This document shows positions 62,909 to 64,000 of a DNA stretch of 64,000 nucleotides, piece by piece; within the stretch, counting starts at the first letter, position 1; every line of letters starts with the position of its first letter. Source of the DNA: Cellulosimicrobium protaetiae (GTDB taxonomy: Bacteria; Actinomycetota; Actinomycetes; Actinomycetales; Cellulomonadaceae). The stretch spans positions 2,046,001 through 2,110,000 of the forward strand of contig NZ_CP052757.1 in assembly GCF_009708005.2 (NCBI RefSeq), given 5' to 3'. The position numbers and the translations under genes are program-made. The notes below the pieces were generated by a model. The model was given only the letters and a program-made list of their open reading frames with translations. It ran no database searches and was not told the origin of the DNA.

Positions 62909-62950
62909 ACCCCTCGTTCAGCCCGGCATCCCGGGTTCGAGGGGTTTTTT
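62909..62950 (+). terminator. Attenuator terminator of ilvB
   Basis: Outer stem ACCCCTCG/CGAGGGGT (62909-62916 with 62938-62945) and inner CCCGG/CCGGG, followed by six T residues (62945-62950): the only clear U-tract terminator in the window. Anti-terminator pairing partners upstream (for example GAGCGCG 62862 with CGCGCTC 62902) could compete with it. Confidence 0.82.
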
Positions 62951-63145
62951 GTTGCCACCACAACGCCAGACAGAAGCGCGGACGGCCCCACCACGGCCCC
63001 GCGAGCGCCGCACCCGCGAGACCCGCGACGACCGGCCCCGCACACCGCGACCAGCACGACCGCACCACCACGGTCGGCTCCGGCACCCGGCGGAGCGCCC
63101 CCAGGGGCGCCCGCCGGGCCGAGGCCACGACACGCAGGAGACACC

Positions 63146-64000
63146 ATGGCCCAGGGTCCCACCCCGGCACCTCCGCGACCGGGGGCCCCGACGCCCGCGG
63201 CGCCGGCGCCGAAGCCCGCCCCGACACCCGCGTCGGTCGCCCCGCGCGGCGACGTCCGGCGCGCAGCCACGGCCCGCCCGGCCGGCGCAGGCGCCTCGCC
63301 CGGCGAGGAGATGACCGGCGCGCAGTCGATCGTCCGCTCGCTCGAGGAGGCCGGCGCCGAGGTCGTCTTCGGCATCCCGGGCGGCGCGATCCTCCCGACG
63401 TACGACCCGCTCATGGACTCCCAGCGGCTGCGGCACATCCTCGTGCGGCACGAGCAGGGCGGCGGCCACGCGGCGCAGGGCTACGCCCACGCGACCGGCC
63501 GGGTCGGCGTCACGATGGCCACCTCGGGCCCGGGCGCGACGAACCTCGTCACCCCCATCGCCGACGCGAACATGGACTCGATCCCGCTCGTCGCGATCAC
63601 GGGCCAGGTCGGTGCGGCGTCGATCGGCACGGACGCCTTCCAGGAGGCGGACATCGTCGGCATCACGCTGCCGATCACCAAGCACAACTTCCTCGTCACC
63701 GACCCCGACGACATCCCGCGCACCATCGCGGAGGCGTTCCACATCGCGTCGACAGGGCGCCCCGGTCCCGTGCTCGTGGACATCGCGAAGTCGGCGATGC
63801 AGTCCCGCACGACGTTCTCTTGGCCGCAGGACGTGCAGCTCCCGGGCTACCACCCGGTGACGAAGCCGCACAGCAAGCAGATCAAGGAGGCCGCGCGCCT
63901 GCTCGCGTCGGCCCGCCGGCCCGTGCTGTACGTGGGCGGCGGCGTGGTCCGCGCGAACGCGTCGGCCGAGCTGCGCCGCCTCGTCGACCTGTCCGGCGCA
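63146..64000 (+). CDS. ilvB: Acetolactate synthase large subunit (3' end outside window)
   Basis: First 285 codons of the thiamine-diphosphate enzyme that starts branched-chain amino acid synthesis (two pyruvates, or pyruvate plus 2-oxobutyrate). A Pro/Ala-rich N-terminal extension (1-55) is followed by [93 protein letters not shown]; here the Glu of RHEQ is the cofactor-activating residue, which separates it from Gcl. [24 protein letters not shown] and [14 protein letters not shown] are also standard. The start ATG follows CAGGAGACACC. Expression is probably attenuated by branched-chain amino acids. Confidence 0.94.
   Translation, partial: MAQGPTPAPPRPGAPTPAAPAPKPAPTPASVAPRGDVRRAATARPAGAGASPGEEMTGAQSIVRSLEEAGAEVVFGIPGGAILPTYDPLMDSQRLRHILVRHEQGGGHAAQGYAHATGRVGVTMATSGPGATNLVTPIADANMDSIPLVAITGQVGAASIGTDAFQEADIVGITLPITKHNFLVTDPDDIPRTIAEAFHIASTGRPGPVLVDIAKSAMQSRTTFSWPQDVQLPGYHPVTKPHSKQIKEAARLLASARRPVLYVGGGVVRANASAELRRLVDLSGA

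Larger units (their letters stand above)
62779..63145 (+). other. ilvB leader region with attenuator
   Basis: 367 bases between the glucosidase and the acetolactate synthase gene. They hold a promoter, a leader peptide gene, an intrinsic terminator with a T6 tract and then about 190 bases of GC-rich untranslated leader with no recognised gene. Confidence 0.8.

Noticed and set aside
62930-62945. tRNA T-arm-like GGGTTCGAGGGG
   Set aside because: It is the right side of the ilvB attenuator stem; no other tRNA arms are present.

Overview
The window is a high-GC (about 72-75% by eye) actinobacterial chromosome segment. The 16S/23S/5S sequences, the GatCAB amidotransferase, the strong G/C third-position bias and the many leaderless-type starts fit an actinomycete of the order Micrococcales. 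The 16S text looks most like Cellulosimicrobium or a related Promicromonosporaceae genus; this is recognition from memory, not a computed placement.

Layout. (1) 1-12.7 kb: a sugar uptake and modification operon with a Gfo/Idh/MocA oxidoreductase (5' truncated by the window edge), an RbsA-like ATPase, two RbsC-like permeases, a lipoprotein sugar-binding protein, a tagatose/psicose-3-epimerase-like isomerase and a 1863-residue secreted ThuA + glucose/sorbosone-dehydrogenase-like protein. (2) 12.8-17 kb: a His-tailed membrane protein, a GNAT acetyltransferase and the 5-oxoprolinase genes pxpA and a fused pxpBC. (3) 17-23 kb: one complete rRNA operon, with no tRNA recognised in the spacer, ending in a 15-bp-stem terminator. 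(4) 23.9-27.9 kb: gatCAB and a GNAT gene. (5) 28-41.8 kb: a purine/allantoin-to-glyoxylate catabolic region: uraD-uraH-uricase, an IclR-type regulator, malic enzyme, malate synthase, a DUF6986 aldolase-like protein, ureidoglycine aminohydrolase, hyi, glxR, gcl and allantoinase. Three 15-bp dyads (TTCC-N7-GGAA) sit in front of its transcription units and are the likely regulator sites. (6) 42-46.8 kb: SRPBCC/ArsR pair, photolyase, POT peptide transporter, DoxX protein with an iron-box-like site. (7) 47-51.5 kb: two dihydroxy-acid dehydratases of different Fe-S types separated by a repeat island. (8) 51.6-60.9 kb: a pterin dehydratase/VOC fusion, then a specialised-metabolism cluster (P450, KAS III/OleA-like, GT2, P450, OleC-like ligase, OleD-like reductase) without a visible OleB, plus a DUF4037 protein. 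(9) 60.9-64 kb: GH13 alpha-glucosidase, then an acetolactate synthase gene (3' truncated) preceded by a transcription attenuator and a leader peptide rich in Ile/Leu/Val.

The least explained structure is a family of 21-bp tandem repeats around the core GAGGTAGAACC, found only between genes, about 24 copies in six clusters. Two of these clusters lie in modular islands (22.98-23.83 kb and 49.0-49.8 kb) that also share a palindromic element of about 100 bp and a segment of about 125 bp, in opposite orientation and partly shuffled order. I could not run searches; family calls rest on motifs read by eye.
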